A stretch of 64,000 nucleotides of DNA. Origin: Hypericum androsaemum. Lineage: Eukaryota; Streptophyta; Magnoliopsida; Malpighiales; Hypericaceae. Positions 45,624 to 56,958 of the stretch are shown here, in pieces. Under the pieces are notes generated by a model that was not told the DNA's origin, made no database searches, and saw only the letters and a program-made list of their open reading frames with translations. The DNA lies in the NCBI GenBank assembly GCA_963995505.1, contig OZ023185.1:16503691-16567690 (forward strand), read 5' to 3'. A program made the position numbers and the translations under genes. Every line of letters starts with the position of its first letter. The first letter of the stretch is position 1.

Positions 45624-48600
45624 ATGGGAGAGCTCGGAAGTAAGTGGTCCTTTGTTTTGGTGTTCTTCCTTATTGTTAGTTGCACCATTGGAGAAAGCCC
45701 TTATAAGTTCTACACTTGGAATGTTACTTATGGTGATATTTACCCTCTTGGTGTTAAGCAACAGGTTTGTGTAGTGTAACCACCTTCTTTCTTAGAGCTT
45801 CTTGTTCTAGTTTTTTTAATTTTTTTTGGTTTTGTTTGTTGATGTTGTTTGTGGTGTAATGGCAGGGGATATTAATAAATGGGGAGTTCCCAGGTCCTCA
45901 GATAGAGGCTACTACCAATGACAATGTCATTGTCAGTGTTCTCAATAGCTTGGATGAGCCTTTCCTCATCTCCTGGTTAGTGAAATCTGTTGCTCTTTCC
46001 CTGTTTCCTGATGTTTCTTCTGGTGAATCTGTTTGATAATACTGGAAGATAGAGGTTTACCTCTGTTGGTATTCAGAGTCGAACATTGTCGAATCTTATT
46101 TAGGGACTCAGCTCTTCTAATGGTGTCTTTTTGATTCGTAACTTGGACCAACTTTCACAAGTGGAGTTTAGTTTTGTTTTGTCATGAAAATGTTGTGTCC
46201 TTGTCAGCATTTTACCCGTGAAACTTGAACGAAATGTGCCGCGTTTCTTGGAATTGGCATTTTCTGGACTACCAGGCCATTGTTTGTTGACTGTTAAGTT
46301 ACTTCTAAGCAACAAGTTTTTTCTTCCGGAGTTTAAGCAGTAAGATGATGGTTCTTGGACCCTTTTTTTTTGATTGATGGATCTTGGACCTTGGTCGTTT
46401 GCTTGGGAAATCGCTATTAGCTTTTATTTTATCCGCCAATTGACCTCGTCAGATAACTAGCAAATGTTATAATAGCATCTGCAGATCTGACCCCCCAATA
46501 TCATATTAATCAATGGCCAGACCAACATATATAATATATTGTCATTTGACTTGGAAGAAGAAAAAATGTTTGATTGTTCAATTATATCTTCCTTCGGCTC
46601 AATTTTGTATGCAAATGATTGGTGGTGAACTTGGATTTAGTTGGAATAATCTGCATTAGCGACAATAAGTAGGAGGGAAGAAGAGATTTGGAAGTCCAAA
46701 TCTTGTGTCTGCATCAGGTTCATGTGACCAGAGTTCTGTCCTACAGCAACATATGCAGTACCAAGATTTTAGTTTAGTTGGTCTAATTTCGCATTTGGCA
46801 TTGCTCGCCATGTCGCTGTTGCTTAAACGAAGACCCGAACTCGTCGTACGCTGTGATTTGGTTCGGCGCAGCTTGAAGCTCGTATTTTGTTTGTTGTTTA
46901 GGGATGGAGTGCAGCAGAGGAGGAACTCATGGCAGGATGGTGTCTACGGCACGAACTGCCCCATTCCACCTGGGGTAAACTTCACCTACATACTCCAAAT
47001 GAAGGATCAGATCGGAACCTTCTTCTATTTCCCTTCACTCGGGATGCACAAGGCGGCTGGAGGCTTCGGAGGCATCTCCATCTCCAGTCGTGCTGCCATT
47101 CCCGTGCCGTTTGATCCCCCTGCAGGAGACTTGACCATCCTTGCTGGAGATTGGTTCAAGATGAATCACACGGTAACCGCCCGTTTAAGCTATCTTACAA
47201 TCACATTCTGGTTCTTTCACTCTTGATACAAGATTTTGGTCTGCAGGACTTAAAAGCGACACTCGACGGTGGAAGCAATCTTCCATTGCCCGACGGACTT
47301 CTTATAAATGGCCGCGGATCGAATGCGTACACCTTCAATGTGGATCAAGGTAACAATATAGTCTAAGCTGCATAATGCAACTGTTTTGGGGTTCTAATTG
47401 TGCTATTGCTTATTCGGCAGGCAAGACATACCGCTTCCGGGTCTCGAATGTGGGCCTCACCAGTTCGCTTAATTTCCGAATCCAAGGGCACAAGCTGTTG
47501 CTTGTAGAAGTTGAAGGAGTTCACACACTGCAAAACACTTATGATTCCATCGATGTTCATTTGGGACAGTCATTATCGGTGCTAGTCACGGCTGACCAGC
47601 CAGCTCAGGATTTCTTCATCGTCGTTTCGACTCGGTTTACCTCCCAGATTCTCACCGCCACCTCCATTCTTCACTACAGCAACTCGGCAGGAGCCGCCTC
47701 GGGTCCTCCTCCTGGTGGTCCCACAACACAGATTGACTGGTCTCTCGAACAAGCTCGATCGTTCAGGCAAAATCTTACTGCTAGCGGTCCGAGGCCTAAT
47801 CCGCAAGGTTCGTACCACTACGGATTGGTCAACACAACTAGAACGATCAGACTGCAAAACTCTGCTCCACTTATCAACGGCAAGCAGCGGTATGCTGTGA
47901 ACAGCGTCTCGTTTATTCCGGCCGACACACCACTCAAACTGGCGGACTACTTCAACATCGGAGGAGTGTTCTCCCTCGGAAACATCCCGGACAACCCAAC
48001 CGGTGGTGGTGGCTACCTCCAAACTTCAGTCATGGCTGCCGACTTCAGAGCATTCGTTGAGATCGTGTTCGAGAATCCAGAAGGCAGTGTGCAATCATGG
48101 CACATTGATGGCCACATCTTCTTCGTCGTCGGGTAAGTTCACGACGCCTTAGTCTTATTAACATTAATTCAAACCGATCTTTCGTACCATAACCGAGCTT
48201 TCTTACTCGTTGACGTTACCGTTGCGAACAGGATGGATGGAGGGCAATGGTCACCTTCGAGCAGAGAAATATACAATTTAAGGGATGGAATTTCTCGTTG
48301 CACTATCCAGGTATGGAAGAGAGCTTACAAGAAAATTAACACGATGAAACGTCACGCGAAATCCGTATTCCAGTTGGATCACAAGGTGGTTTATAGCTGC
48401 AATTCATTTGCTCTGCAATGCAGGTTTACCCAGAGTCTTGGACAGCAATCTACATGCCACTGGACAATGTTGGAATGTGGAACATAAGATCACAGAACTG
48501 GCCTCGCCAGTACTTAGGCCAGCAGTTCTATCTCCGAGTCTTCTCCCCTGCAAGATCATGGAGGGACGAGTATCCGATCCCGACGAATGCGCTTCTCTGT

Positions 48601-48636
48601 GGCCGGGCGGCCGGACGGAGTATCCGGGGGCTGTGA
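45624..48636 (+). CDS. SKU5-similar (SKS) multicopper-oxidase-like protein, seven exons, 542 aa
   Basis: Exons are 45624-45764, 45866-45975, 46902-47172, 47247-47349, 47421-48132, 48232-48310 and 48424-48636. Every phase agrees, giving 542 residues. The N-terminus (WSFVLVFFLIVSCTIGES) is a signal peptide, so the protein enters the secretory path. Three cupredoxin domains are marked by YTWNVTYGDIYPLGVKQQGI and GEFPGPQIEATTNDNVIVSV, by GVQQRRNSWQDGVYGTNCPI and KDQIGTFFYFPSLGMHKAAG, by LLINGRGSNAYTFNVDQGKT, and by WHIDGHIFFVVGMDGGQW and DNVGMWNIRSQNWPRQYLGQ. As in the SKU5 family, the laccase-type His-Cys-His copper cluster is absent at the C-terminus. Related proteins act at the cell wall in directional growth and pollen tubes. 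Its C-terminus lacks the GPI-anchor signal of SKU5. The aspartate in WDGVQQR replaces the commoner asparagine. Confidence 0.94.
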
Positions 48637-48928
48637 TGAACAAATACACAAAGGTGCCAGGATTTTGAGCGTGTCATGAAAGGATGACACATGCCTAAGT
48701 TTCAATCTAGGAGAGGAGAGCTATGTTAGTATACTGGAAAATGGCTTCACTCTAGCCATTTTTTAGCCTATCTGGATGTTTGTTAGGCGTCATGTTGGTT
48801 AAATTCACGTTCTTGTTTTTTCCATTCGATCATAGCTTGTCAGATTAATTCTTTTGAACATTGGCATTATCTTCTTAGATTTATGGTTATGACTTGTGGG
48901 TTTCGTTCAGTTAATGTGGTAACTCTTT
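48637..48928. other. 3' flank of SKU5-like gene
   Basis: Presumed 3' UTR and spacer; nothing else recognised. Confidence 0.5.
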
Positions 48929-49421
48929 TTGGGACCGGATTCACTCTTATTGGGGCCCAACAGCATAGTACAGACAAAGTGAAAGAGTCCGTGCACACGT
49001 AATGCCATATTTGTAATATCTAAAATAGCATAGGGACAATTTTAAAATTTTATATTTAAAGCATTTGTACAATTGTATGAAGTCTAAGTACCAAGGTATG
49101 TTGCGTAATGTATTAATGTATGTCACATGATACACCATTGAAAATTTACTGTACGTCACATATTGCACTACTATATTATTACATGTTGCATCATTGTCTG
49201 ACGCCGAAGTACCACTGTATATCGCATGTTAGTTTAATATTGAAGTATCATTGTATATTCTATGTTGTACCATTGTTTAGTTTGAGGTGAAATACCAAAA
49301 ATACACATGTATTCATCCGAGTGTATCCCAATTGCATGATTAAAATCACGCGCATTTTTCCCCATTCGACAATCCAGATCATATCCGAGATGGTGCTATG
49401 GCAGCACCGATCCAAACCCCA
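48929..49421. repeat. Element with degenerate internal repeats (copy C, weak)
   Basis: The left end GGGACCGGATTCACTCTTAT resembles the ends at 1714 and 34537. The right end, read on the minus strand, is GGGGTTTGGATCGG. Inside are diverged copies of a word close to GTACCATTGTATATTGCATG (about 49080-49280). The fit is looser than between copies A and B. Confidence 0.4.
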
Positions 49422-51233
49422 TCTTTTTTAACTGAATCAAGTACTACCGGGTTAATTAGAATGACTCTTCCAAAACGAGGGTCGGACCAAAGCGTCTAAA
49501 AGAGCTGGGTCAAAAGCACTTATAGATCTCAGCGGACTTTCTGTTCTCCCACTGAATCTACACGCACAAGGAAGTAATTACGATCCATTGACTATAGATT
49601 CATAAATGCAGGTAGTTTAGCGAATGCAAATTGACTCAGCTAAGGGGTTATCCAGTGTCGGTGCCGTTGACCTCCTTACGCCGCATTTTCGGTCTAAGTT
49701 TGAAAAACGGATTTGATACAGCTTGTGGTGATCCACTGACACTAATTGGAACACTGTGGCAACCGCTCATTTGTTTCAACTCATTAAACTCGTAATTTTA
49801 CGATAATCAAGATATACTAAATAATACGATCTAAATACATAAATATTTAATAAAGTCAGAAGAAAAAATGAAGTATATATGAAAAAACAATCACATATTT
49901 TTTTTAAATATCAATAAAGTTTTAATCAATATACCTAGTTCCGACATTGCATAAAACTCTTGTTATTTTGGGCGAGTTAGGTTTTTTTGGTGAGCTTTTG
50001 GGCGAGTAAGTGAAGGCAGTGGACTTGGACGATAGAAGAAATACCGCAAGCCGTTAGAAATTAGGCATGCCATTTTCCGTCAAAAAGACAACATGCAATC
50101 AAATTTAATGGAGTTAGTTTATGGCAACTGCACGTTGTACTTCGCAAAGCAGCAAAGACATGGGCTAGCTAACTATTTACATCAGATAGTGTTGAGATTC
50201 GAATTGCATTTATTTGAGAAATTAACGAAATGAAAAAGAAAAGAGATACAATATTTGGTGACTCGATTCGTCAAACTGACTTTTGGGATGCTGTCATAGC
50301 AAAAAAATTTCACTATTTGTTTTTGCATCAATGATTACATTGGTACATATGAATTTACATAGTAAGACTAACCTAATTTGGTTGGAGTTAACTAAACAAC
50401 CTATACAAGAAAAATATCAAAGCTCATCCCGACCGGGCTGGCACCCACCATTGCATCATTTCTGGTAAGTTTCTCTAACTTGTTACTGGCGACCGACAGG
50501 GTCTTTGCGGCCGCCAGTCTTATGCATTTCATATCGAGCGCGCATCGTTCTTCCTGAGCAATCTTCTCTCTCCATCCAAATACCTCCTGCATAGATCTTC
50601 ACGCTCCATACTCAACAAATAGTACAATTAAGAAAGTTGTTCTATGTGATAAGAGATTTAGATTCACTTAAGAAATTATTGTATTCAAGTCTTACGAATC
50701 TAAAAAATACAATTGGGAGAGTCGCCTCCTAAATAAGCGCCTCATAATGCTCGACCTTGAATAACACACTAAACAATGATTAACTTGTTTACAAGTATTG
50801 CAAATTTAACAACGCATAGTTTCAAAATTTTAGATTTTATATACAAATTCTAACATAATATTTGAGCATATTGATCTACACTAAGTCCATCAGCTTGAAG
50901 TTGGTTTATAAATGAAAATTTTAACAAATTTTTCCTCGAGCAACCTATCGAACAATATCCCCAAGACTATATTTAGTAAATCGGTGCACTGAGAATTAGG
51001 TCCAAAAAATTCATAGGAAGGGAAGAGCGGACTAATTACTACACTTGCAAGTTGCATGGAACTGATCTGCCAGCTTCTGTCTCTTGACTTTGGTTAGGCT
51101 CATTAATGTCCCGATCCACTCCCCAACTGTCCCACGCGTCCATAACCCATTGGCTCATTAAATCGTAGACTTCCTCGTCGGATTCATCTTATAAGTTATA
51201 TCCGAAAATGGAAAGTGTGGGCCCGACGTCGGC
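49422..51233. other. Intergenic
   Basis: AT-rich; no gene recognised. A short minus-strand frame at 50401-50592 has no domain. The last 200 bases are the promoter of the glycine-rich protein gene. Confidence 0.5.
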
Positions 51234-51243
51234 TTATATAATA
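51234..51243 (+). promoter_or_regulatory. TATA box of the glycine-rich protein gene
   Basis: TTATATAATA, 74-83 bases upstream of the ATG at 51317. Good match and spacing for a plant promoter. Confidence 0.65.
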
Positions 51244-51316
51244 AAGGACCGGGTATGGTTCATGCAAAAGAAAGAAGAGAGCAAAGGAGAACCAACTATC
51301 TTGCAAGATATTCTAA

Positions 51317-52468
51317 ATGGGGTTCTCTTCCAAATGGCTTCCAATGGCCCTCCTTTTCCTGTTCGTTGCTCTCCACCTGAGTGCTGTTGCCCTAGCAGAC
51401 AAGGGAAAACTTGATACAACTAGGTTTAGGGGTGACGACTACTACTGTCGTTGGGGTCGACGATGCGGTGGACGATATGGAGGACGTGGACGTGGTGGGG
51501 GACTGGGAGGTGGTAGAGGGGGTGGCCTTGGTGGTGGAGCTGGAGGAGGTGGTGGTTTAGGAGGCGGAGCTGGAGGAGGGGTTGGTGGTGGAGCTGGCGG
51601 AGGTGTCGGAGGAGGTGGTGGAGCTGGAGGAGGCGGTGGAGGGGGTGTTGGCGGAGGGTCGGGCCACGGTGGAGGGTTTGGTGCGGGTGGAGGAGTAGGT
51701 GGTGGAGCTGGTGGAGGTGTCGGAGGAGGCGGTGGAGCTGGTGGAGGCGGTGGAGGGGGTGTTGGTGGAGGGTCGGGTCACGGTGGTGGGTTTGGAGCTG
51801 GAGGAGGAGTAGGTGGTGGGGCTGGTGGAGGTGTCGGAGGAGGTGGTGGAGCTGGTGGAGGCGGTGGAGGGGGTGTTGGTGGAGGGTCGGGTCACGGTGG
51901 TGGGTTTGGAGCTGGGGGAGGAGTAGGAGGAGAAACTGGAGGCGGCGTTGGAGCTGGTGGTGGTGGAGGCGGTGGCGGAGGAGGAGGAGGTGCTGGTGGT
52001 GGTTCGGGACACGGTGGAGGTTTTGGAGCAGGAGGTGGCGTAGGTGGAGGTGTAGGAGGGGGTGCTGGTGGAGGCGGAGGTGGTGGTGGAGGAGGTGGCG
52101 GGGGCGTAGGCGGAGGGTCTGGACATGGAGGTGGGTTCGGTGCCGGTGGTGGTGTAGGAGGCGGCACTGGGGGAGCCGGAGGTGGCGGCGGCGGTGGAGG
52201 TGGTGGTGGTGGTGGAGGCCAAGGAGGAGGCTCTGGACATGGAGGTGGATCTGGCGCTGGTGGCGGTGTAGGAGCTGGAAGCGGAACTGGTGGTGGTTTA
52301 GGAGGCGGTGCAGGCGGCGGAGGAGGACTCGGTGGCGGTCACGGTGGTGGAGCTGGTGGAGGCATAGGAGTTGGAATCGGGATTGGCATTGGAGTTGGGG
52401 TCGGTGCCGGAAAAGGATCCGGCGTTGGAGTCGGAAGTGGTAGTGGTGGCGGCGGTGGCGGGAAATGA
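51317..52468 (+). CDS. Secreted glycine-rich cell-wall protein, 383 aa, single exon
   Basis: ATG at 51317 begins a clear signal peptide (WLPMALLFLFVALHLSAVALA, cleavage near residue 27). A short charged segment follows (DKGKLDTTRFRGDDYYCRW, with CRWGRRCGGRYGGRGRG), and then about 320 residues of Gly-rich repeats to the stop at 52466-52468. The repeat carries GGGSGHGGGFGAGGGVGGG. The SGHGG word recurs every 114 bp (once 117 bp) with six copies (about 51655, 51769, 51883, 52000, 52114 and 52228), a unit of 38-39 residues. The C-terminus is GIGIGIGIGVGVGAGKGSG-like. Class: structural GRP of the extracellular matrix. Long open frames in other frames and on the minus strand are by-products of the GGN codon pattern. 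Function beyond wall structure is not deducible. Confidence 0.88.
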   Translation: MGFSSKWLPMALLFLFVALHLSAVALADKGKLDTTRFRGDDYYCRWGRRCGGRYGGRGRGGGLGGGRGGGLGGGAGGGGGLGGGAGGGVGGGAGGGVGGGGGAGGGGGGGVGGGSGHGGGFGAGGGVGGGAGGGVGGGGGAGGGGGGGVGGGSGHGGGFGAGGGVGGGAGGGVGGGGGAGGGGGGGVGGGSGHGGGFGAGGGVGGETGGGVGAGGGGGGGGGGGGAGGGSGHGGGFGAGGGVGGGVGGGAGGGGGGGGGGGGGVGGGSGHGGGFGAGGGVGGGTGGAGGGGGGGGGGGGGGQGGGSGHGGGSGAGGGVGAGSGTGGGLGGGAGGGGGLGGGHGGGAGGGIGVGIGIGIGVGVGAGKGSGVGVGSGSGGGGGGK

Positions 52469-53763
52469 TCTGGCACTTAGTTTCAAAAACTGTGACCCTT
52501 TGCACTTATAGTTTTCTATGTACTCGCTACTTATTATTCGGCAAATCGTAATCAATTTACTGCTCTACTTTTGCTATCTATGGTAATCAAATTGATGTCG
52601 GTTGGCTAAAATGAGATGGATGCACTTGTTTTATAAGCGTGAACATTTACTTATTTATTTATCATTTTAAAATTTTGGATTAAATATTAAAATTCAAACA
52701 CGATTTAGTCTCATGTTAGATTGTTGTCATCGAACCCTCAAACATGAGGGTACTTAACATGCAATATAAATTTGGTATTCCAAATCATAATTGATGCTCC
52801 CTCGCATGGAAATTAATGTATATTCCACCTCTCTGGAATTGGGCAATGACGTCCATCCCCGTAATTTTGACGTCTTTCATTTTGGTATAAAAACTGCAAT
52901 GGTTGTTGAACTATGCTATAGTACTCATAATTGTTTATCCCGTCATTAAACTTTGCTGAAGTGTCGCATTTTGGTCACTAACCAAATTAATGATGTTAGT
53001 TCGTTATTAATTCGTCCCTAGATACTCGAGCAAACTCTCTTATTTGGTTAGTTGAGTAATCAACCATTTGATTGGGTGAGACCAGATATTCACTTGGTAA
53101 AATTTATTTATAAACTCATATATTTTATGTTAGATTCAAATTTGAGTTCAGTAGTATTTTTAAAATGCGATATTCACGTGGCTTGATGTTACTCGTAAAC
53201 TCATTTTATTAAAGCCATCTATCTTCTTTTTTTCCGGGGCAAATTATCCTTAAAACCTTGATTTATAGTATAATCCATATTTTTTTTAAAATTATTTTAC
53301 CATTCCTGCTTTAAAAAAAATATTAATCTCGGATCCTTAATACCAGAATCAGAGACTTTCTCAGGCAAAGAACCACCTGAAAAAATAAAAATATCTCCTT
53401 AGTCAAAAATTGAGCCCCCTAGGTTAAAAAAAAAGAGTAACTCAATATAAAACTCTGTAACTCTTCACCAAACTAAATCTCCATAGAAACTTCCCCAAAA
53501 TTGAAACTCTATCAATCTCATCTCAAATCTATGACCTAATCTCAAACCACCCCAGCTTCTTCCTGATGCAGATTCGAACAGTGGCTTCAATGGAGATGAA
53601 GATTAGGTCATAAATTTCTCTTCCCCAAAATAAATGAATGATAAGAAGTAAATAACACGGAGATGCACACTTCAATGGAGGGCATCGTGATAGAGACGTG
53701 GAGATGCCAGCGCAAGTTTTCTCTTTCCTTATCCATATTTCACTTATCCCGTGAATTGGAAAA
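52469..53763. other. Intergenic
   Basis: 3' flank of the GRP gene and AT-rich spacer. No gene recognised. Confidence 0.5.
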
Positions 53764-54105
53764 GCATTAGTTTGACGTCGTTATTAGCTCAATTGTGGTT
53801 AGTAAGAGGTAGTTCTTTTGTGTTCTTGAAATCTGGTTGTATTTCTTTCTGATGGGAGAATGTAATTCAACGGAGGCTATCTTTGGTTGAGGTGTTAGTC
53901 GCAGGTTCTTGGAACCGAGTGTTTTTGTTTCTTGAGAATATGTTTTTGTTTCAATTTGGAGTTGTCCCGAGGGTATTTTGTGCTTAATTCTTTGAATCTT
54001 TCTCCCCAGGTTCGAAGAAGGGTAAGGAAATTTACGCCAGCTCTAGCTTTAATACGAATTCATCATCAGATGTACCATATGATGATAGCTCCAGCGATGG
54101 TAGGT
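53764..54105 (+). repeat. Segmental duplication, copy 1 (partner 56553-56958)
   Basis: Shares CGTTATTAG(C/T)TCAATTGTGG, GTTGTCCCGAGGGTATTT and the exon-like text beginning TCGAAGAA(G/A)GGTAAG with the partner copy 2.8 kb downstream. Confidence 0.8.
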
Positions 54106-54346
54106 GGTTTCAATTGATTTTCTTTCATTTATCCAGAGAGAGTATTAAAAAGTTTGTGTATTTAGTTCTTTGAACTCTGCTATTTTTTACGGTACAGAGG
54201 ATGATCTGTGGCATTATAGCGTATCTTTGGGTGTGATATTGATGCAGCATTTTTATTGCATGTGTAGTGAATGAAGATGAGGCTCATGGAATGTTATTTG
54301 ATGCTGACGACTCTCTGGCTGATTTTGCCCCGCCGGTAGAAGTAGA

Positions 54347-54763
54347 ACAGGCCAATTTTGGTGTGCCACTAGATTAGCTTAAGAGGTACAATAAGAGGAG
54401 GGGCAAGGGCAGTAGCAGGAGTAAGTCGAAGGAGATGGTGAATTGGGAAATTTGAGAGGAGCAAGATGAAAAATGGATTGATCAAAATCTGACATTATTT
54501 GGACTCTCAGATTTGGAAAAGTCTAGGATCAAAAGAAAAATTCTGTTGCAAACAGGCCAATTTTGGAGTGCCACTAGATCAGCTTTAGTGGTTAATTAAG
54601 AGGAGGGGCAATGGCAGCAGCAGGGGTAAGCCAAAGGAGATAGTGAATTGGGAAATTTGGGAGGAGCAAAATGAAAAATGGATTGATCAATATCTGACAT
54701 TAGATACAAATTTGGACTCTCAGATTTAGAATAGTCTAGGATCAAAAGGAAAATTATGTTGCA
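54347..54763 (+). repeat. Tandem duplication of a RAD16-like exon segment, about 205-bp period
   Basis: Copy a at 54347-54550 and copy b at 54552-54763, both starting ACAGGCCAATTTTGG and ending near TCTAGGATCAAAAG. Copy b keeps the Trp codon (ATTTGGGAGGAG) that is a stop in copy a. Confidence 0.85.
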
Positions 54764-56552
54764 AGTTGGATAGACTTTAGGCACGAACCATACATCCATT
54801 TAGAAGAGAAAATAGAGGAGAAAGGACTAGGAGAAAGGGGAAAAATGAAGGAAAAAGAACAGGAACGAAAAGGGGACATATTTTAACAACTTAGAAGAAT
54901 AGGTAAGTAGTTTTGTAGAATTTTGCTTAATTTGAGTAGAAATCCTTTTGAACCTTGATGAAGCTAATAGGTAAAGATTTGAACAAGTTAATATGAACCT
55001 AGATAAAGGAGGATAAGGTGAGTTTAAGCTAGAATTCAAATATATATAGAAGTTGGAAGAGAAGCCAAACATCGGGTTGTAGTTTTGTGAACTATAGTAT
55101 AGTTTTTGGTGCTGCCTTATGTGAATCCAAAAATAAGGATTGAAGAAATGAACTTTTATATTTCCTAGGACATATTTACATACTAAAGAGGCTAGTAATG
55201 ATAGTGGTTTATGTTCTTTTGACTAGTTAACTGATGTTTTAAATCTGACTGCCACGAGTTGTAAAATGAAGCACTGAGCTTCTCTTTGAATAGTTTGAGC
55301 AACCGTTGTCTTCTAAGTAGATATTCTTTGTAACATGTGTTTAGTTAACTAGACGTGGTTGTCTTGTTTGATTTGGTGTACTTTTGATTGGTTTGAAGTA
55401 TGGTTTTATGCTTGGTTTTTGTCTATACGGGATTTGATTATGTTTGTGGATTATTTGTCATTTTGGGATTGTTTTGCCCAATTTATGATATGAGGCTGTT
55501 TTGATATAAGGTCAATATGTTTTGGTCAATATGTATTATGTGAGTTTGGTATGTGATTTGTGTGATGGCGGATGATGAGGTCTACCCGTGACCAACCGGG
55601 GATATTGGCATATGTGCACATATACTGAGGATGCATTGGATATGTATACGATATGATCTATTTGGCCGATGGGGTTAGTTTATGATGGTGCCTTTAAATT
55701 ATGGTATCCTCGTGTCGGTGTGAGAGTGACACTATCTAGACCTATCTGAAGTTCATCTAATTTATGTTATGTGTTTGTGAAGGTCTATCTGAATTTCTGA
55801 TTATGTTTGATATGTGATTACTTTGATGACATTATTTGTGAAGTTATCTTTTATTGTCTTAGCTTTGTGTTAGTATTGGTTGGTTTGATGGGGATGATTG
55901 GTTGGTTAAATACATGTTACTTATAATATTTGCTTACTAAGTGTTACAAAACACTTATCCCTTACTTCAATTAATAGGTGAAAGTTTTGAGTGGTGGTTT
56001 GTATCTGGAGAGATTTTTTCATCCGAGTTCAGCCTGTTGTCTTCCATCTCGGGCTACATTTGAAGGTCTCGAGATGATCTTTTTCTTTTGTAATCTAGGT
56101 CGCTCCATTGTACATATTTGTTGGTCTTTTGACACATGACCTGAGATAAATGTTAATATGTAATATATGTATAAATTTATGTTTATGTTTTAAAAGGATG
56201 AGTTTGATGATATGATGTTGGAGATGTATACTCTAACTTTTGAATTATGCCTACTAGGTTTTAGACAACGATAAATATATTTGTTTGAAGAAATAATGTT
56301 GTTGATAAATGTTTTGACGATTCTTGTAATAAGAATGATGTGTTATGTCTAAGGCTTGCTAGGTTATGGTTTATTATATTAAGTTTGACATGATCTAGTA
56401 CCGGTCATCGACCATAAATTTGGGTCGTGGCACACACTCTCTCTCTTCCATTTCGTTTCATTTTATTTATGTTTTCTCTTTCTGTTTCGTAACACTTTTG
56501 GTTTTGATGTTCGTTGTTAATTGATTTTTCTTTGTACATTGAATTAGAAAAG
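54764..56552. other. Intron or inserted sequence within the RAD16-like pseudogene
   Basis: No coding text recognised. Its end (about 56390-56434, ...AAATTTGGGTCGTGGCA) resembles the 3' end of some plant Gypsy LTRs, and 55560-56000 has the style of an LTR, but no matching start or target duplication was found. Confidence 0.35.
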
Positions 56553-56958
56553 AATCAGTTTGACATCGTTATTAGTTCAATTGTGGTTAGTGAGTGGCAA
56601 TTCTTTTGCGTTCTTGTTTTTTTGTACTTCTTCGCTGTTGGGAGAATTTAATTCAAGAGCGGTTATCTTTTGTGTTTTTGTTTCTTGAGAATGTATTTCC
56701 CTGGGAGTTGTCCCGAGGGTATTTCGCACTAAAGCCTTTGCATCTTTCTTCCCAGGAAGAGCGGTTATCTTTTGTGTTTTTATTTCTTGAGAATGTATTT
56801 CCCTGGCAGTTGTCCCGAGGGTATTTCGCACTAAATCCTTTGCATCTTTCTTCCCAGGGTCGAAGAAAGGTAAGAGAATTTACGTCAGCTCTAGCTCTGA
56901 TATAGATTCATCATCAGACGTACCATCTGATGACAGATTTAGCGATGGTGCTAATAGG
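56553..56958 (+). repeat. Segmental duplication, copy 2 (partner 53764-54105)
   Basis: Same content as copy 1 plus an extra internal 102-bp tandem repeat. Confidence 0.8.
56655..56858 (+). repeat. Tandem duplication, 102-bp period
   Basis: AAGAGCGGTTATCTTTTGTG begins both copies (56655 and 56757), and both end CATCTTTCTTCCCAGG. They differ at only a few bases. Confidence 0.93.

Noticed and set aside
47582..48022. Minus-strand frame of 146 codons
   Set aside because: Antisense shadow of SKU5-like exon 5.
51426..52505. Long open frames on the minus strand and in other frames over the glycine-rich gene (Pro-rich, His/Leu/Arg-rich, Ser/Thr-rich)
   Set aside because: They are by-products of GGN codon repeats; the plus-strand frame has a signal peptide, TATA box and regular units.
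54764..56440. A second solo LTR (Gypsy-like) with end ...GGGTCGTGGCA
   Set aside because: No matching start or target duplication could be placed, so only noted as unresolved.
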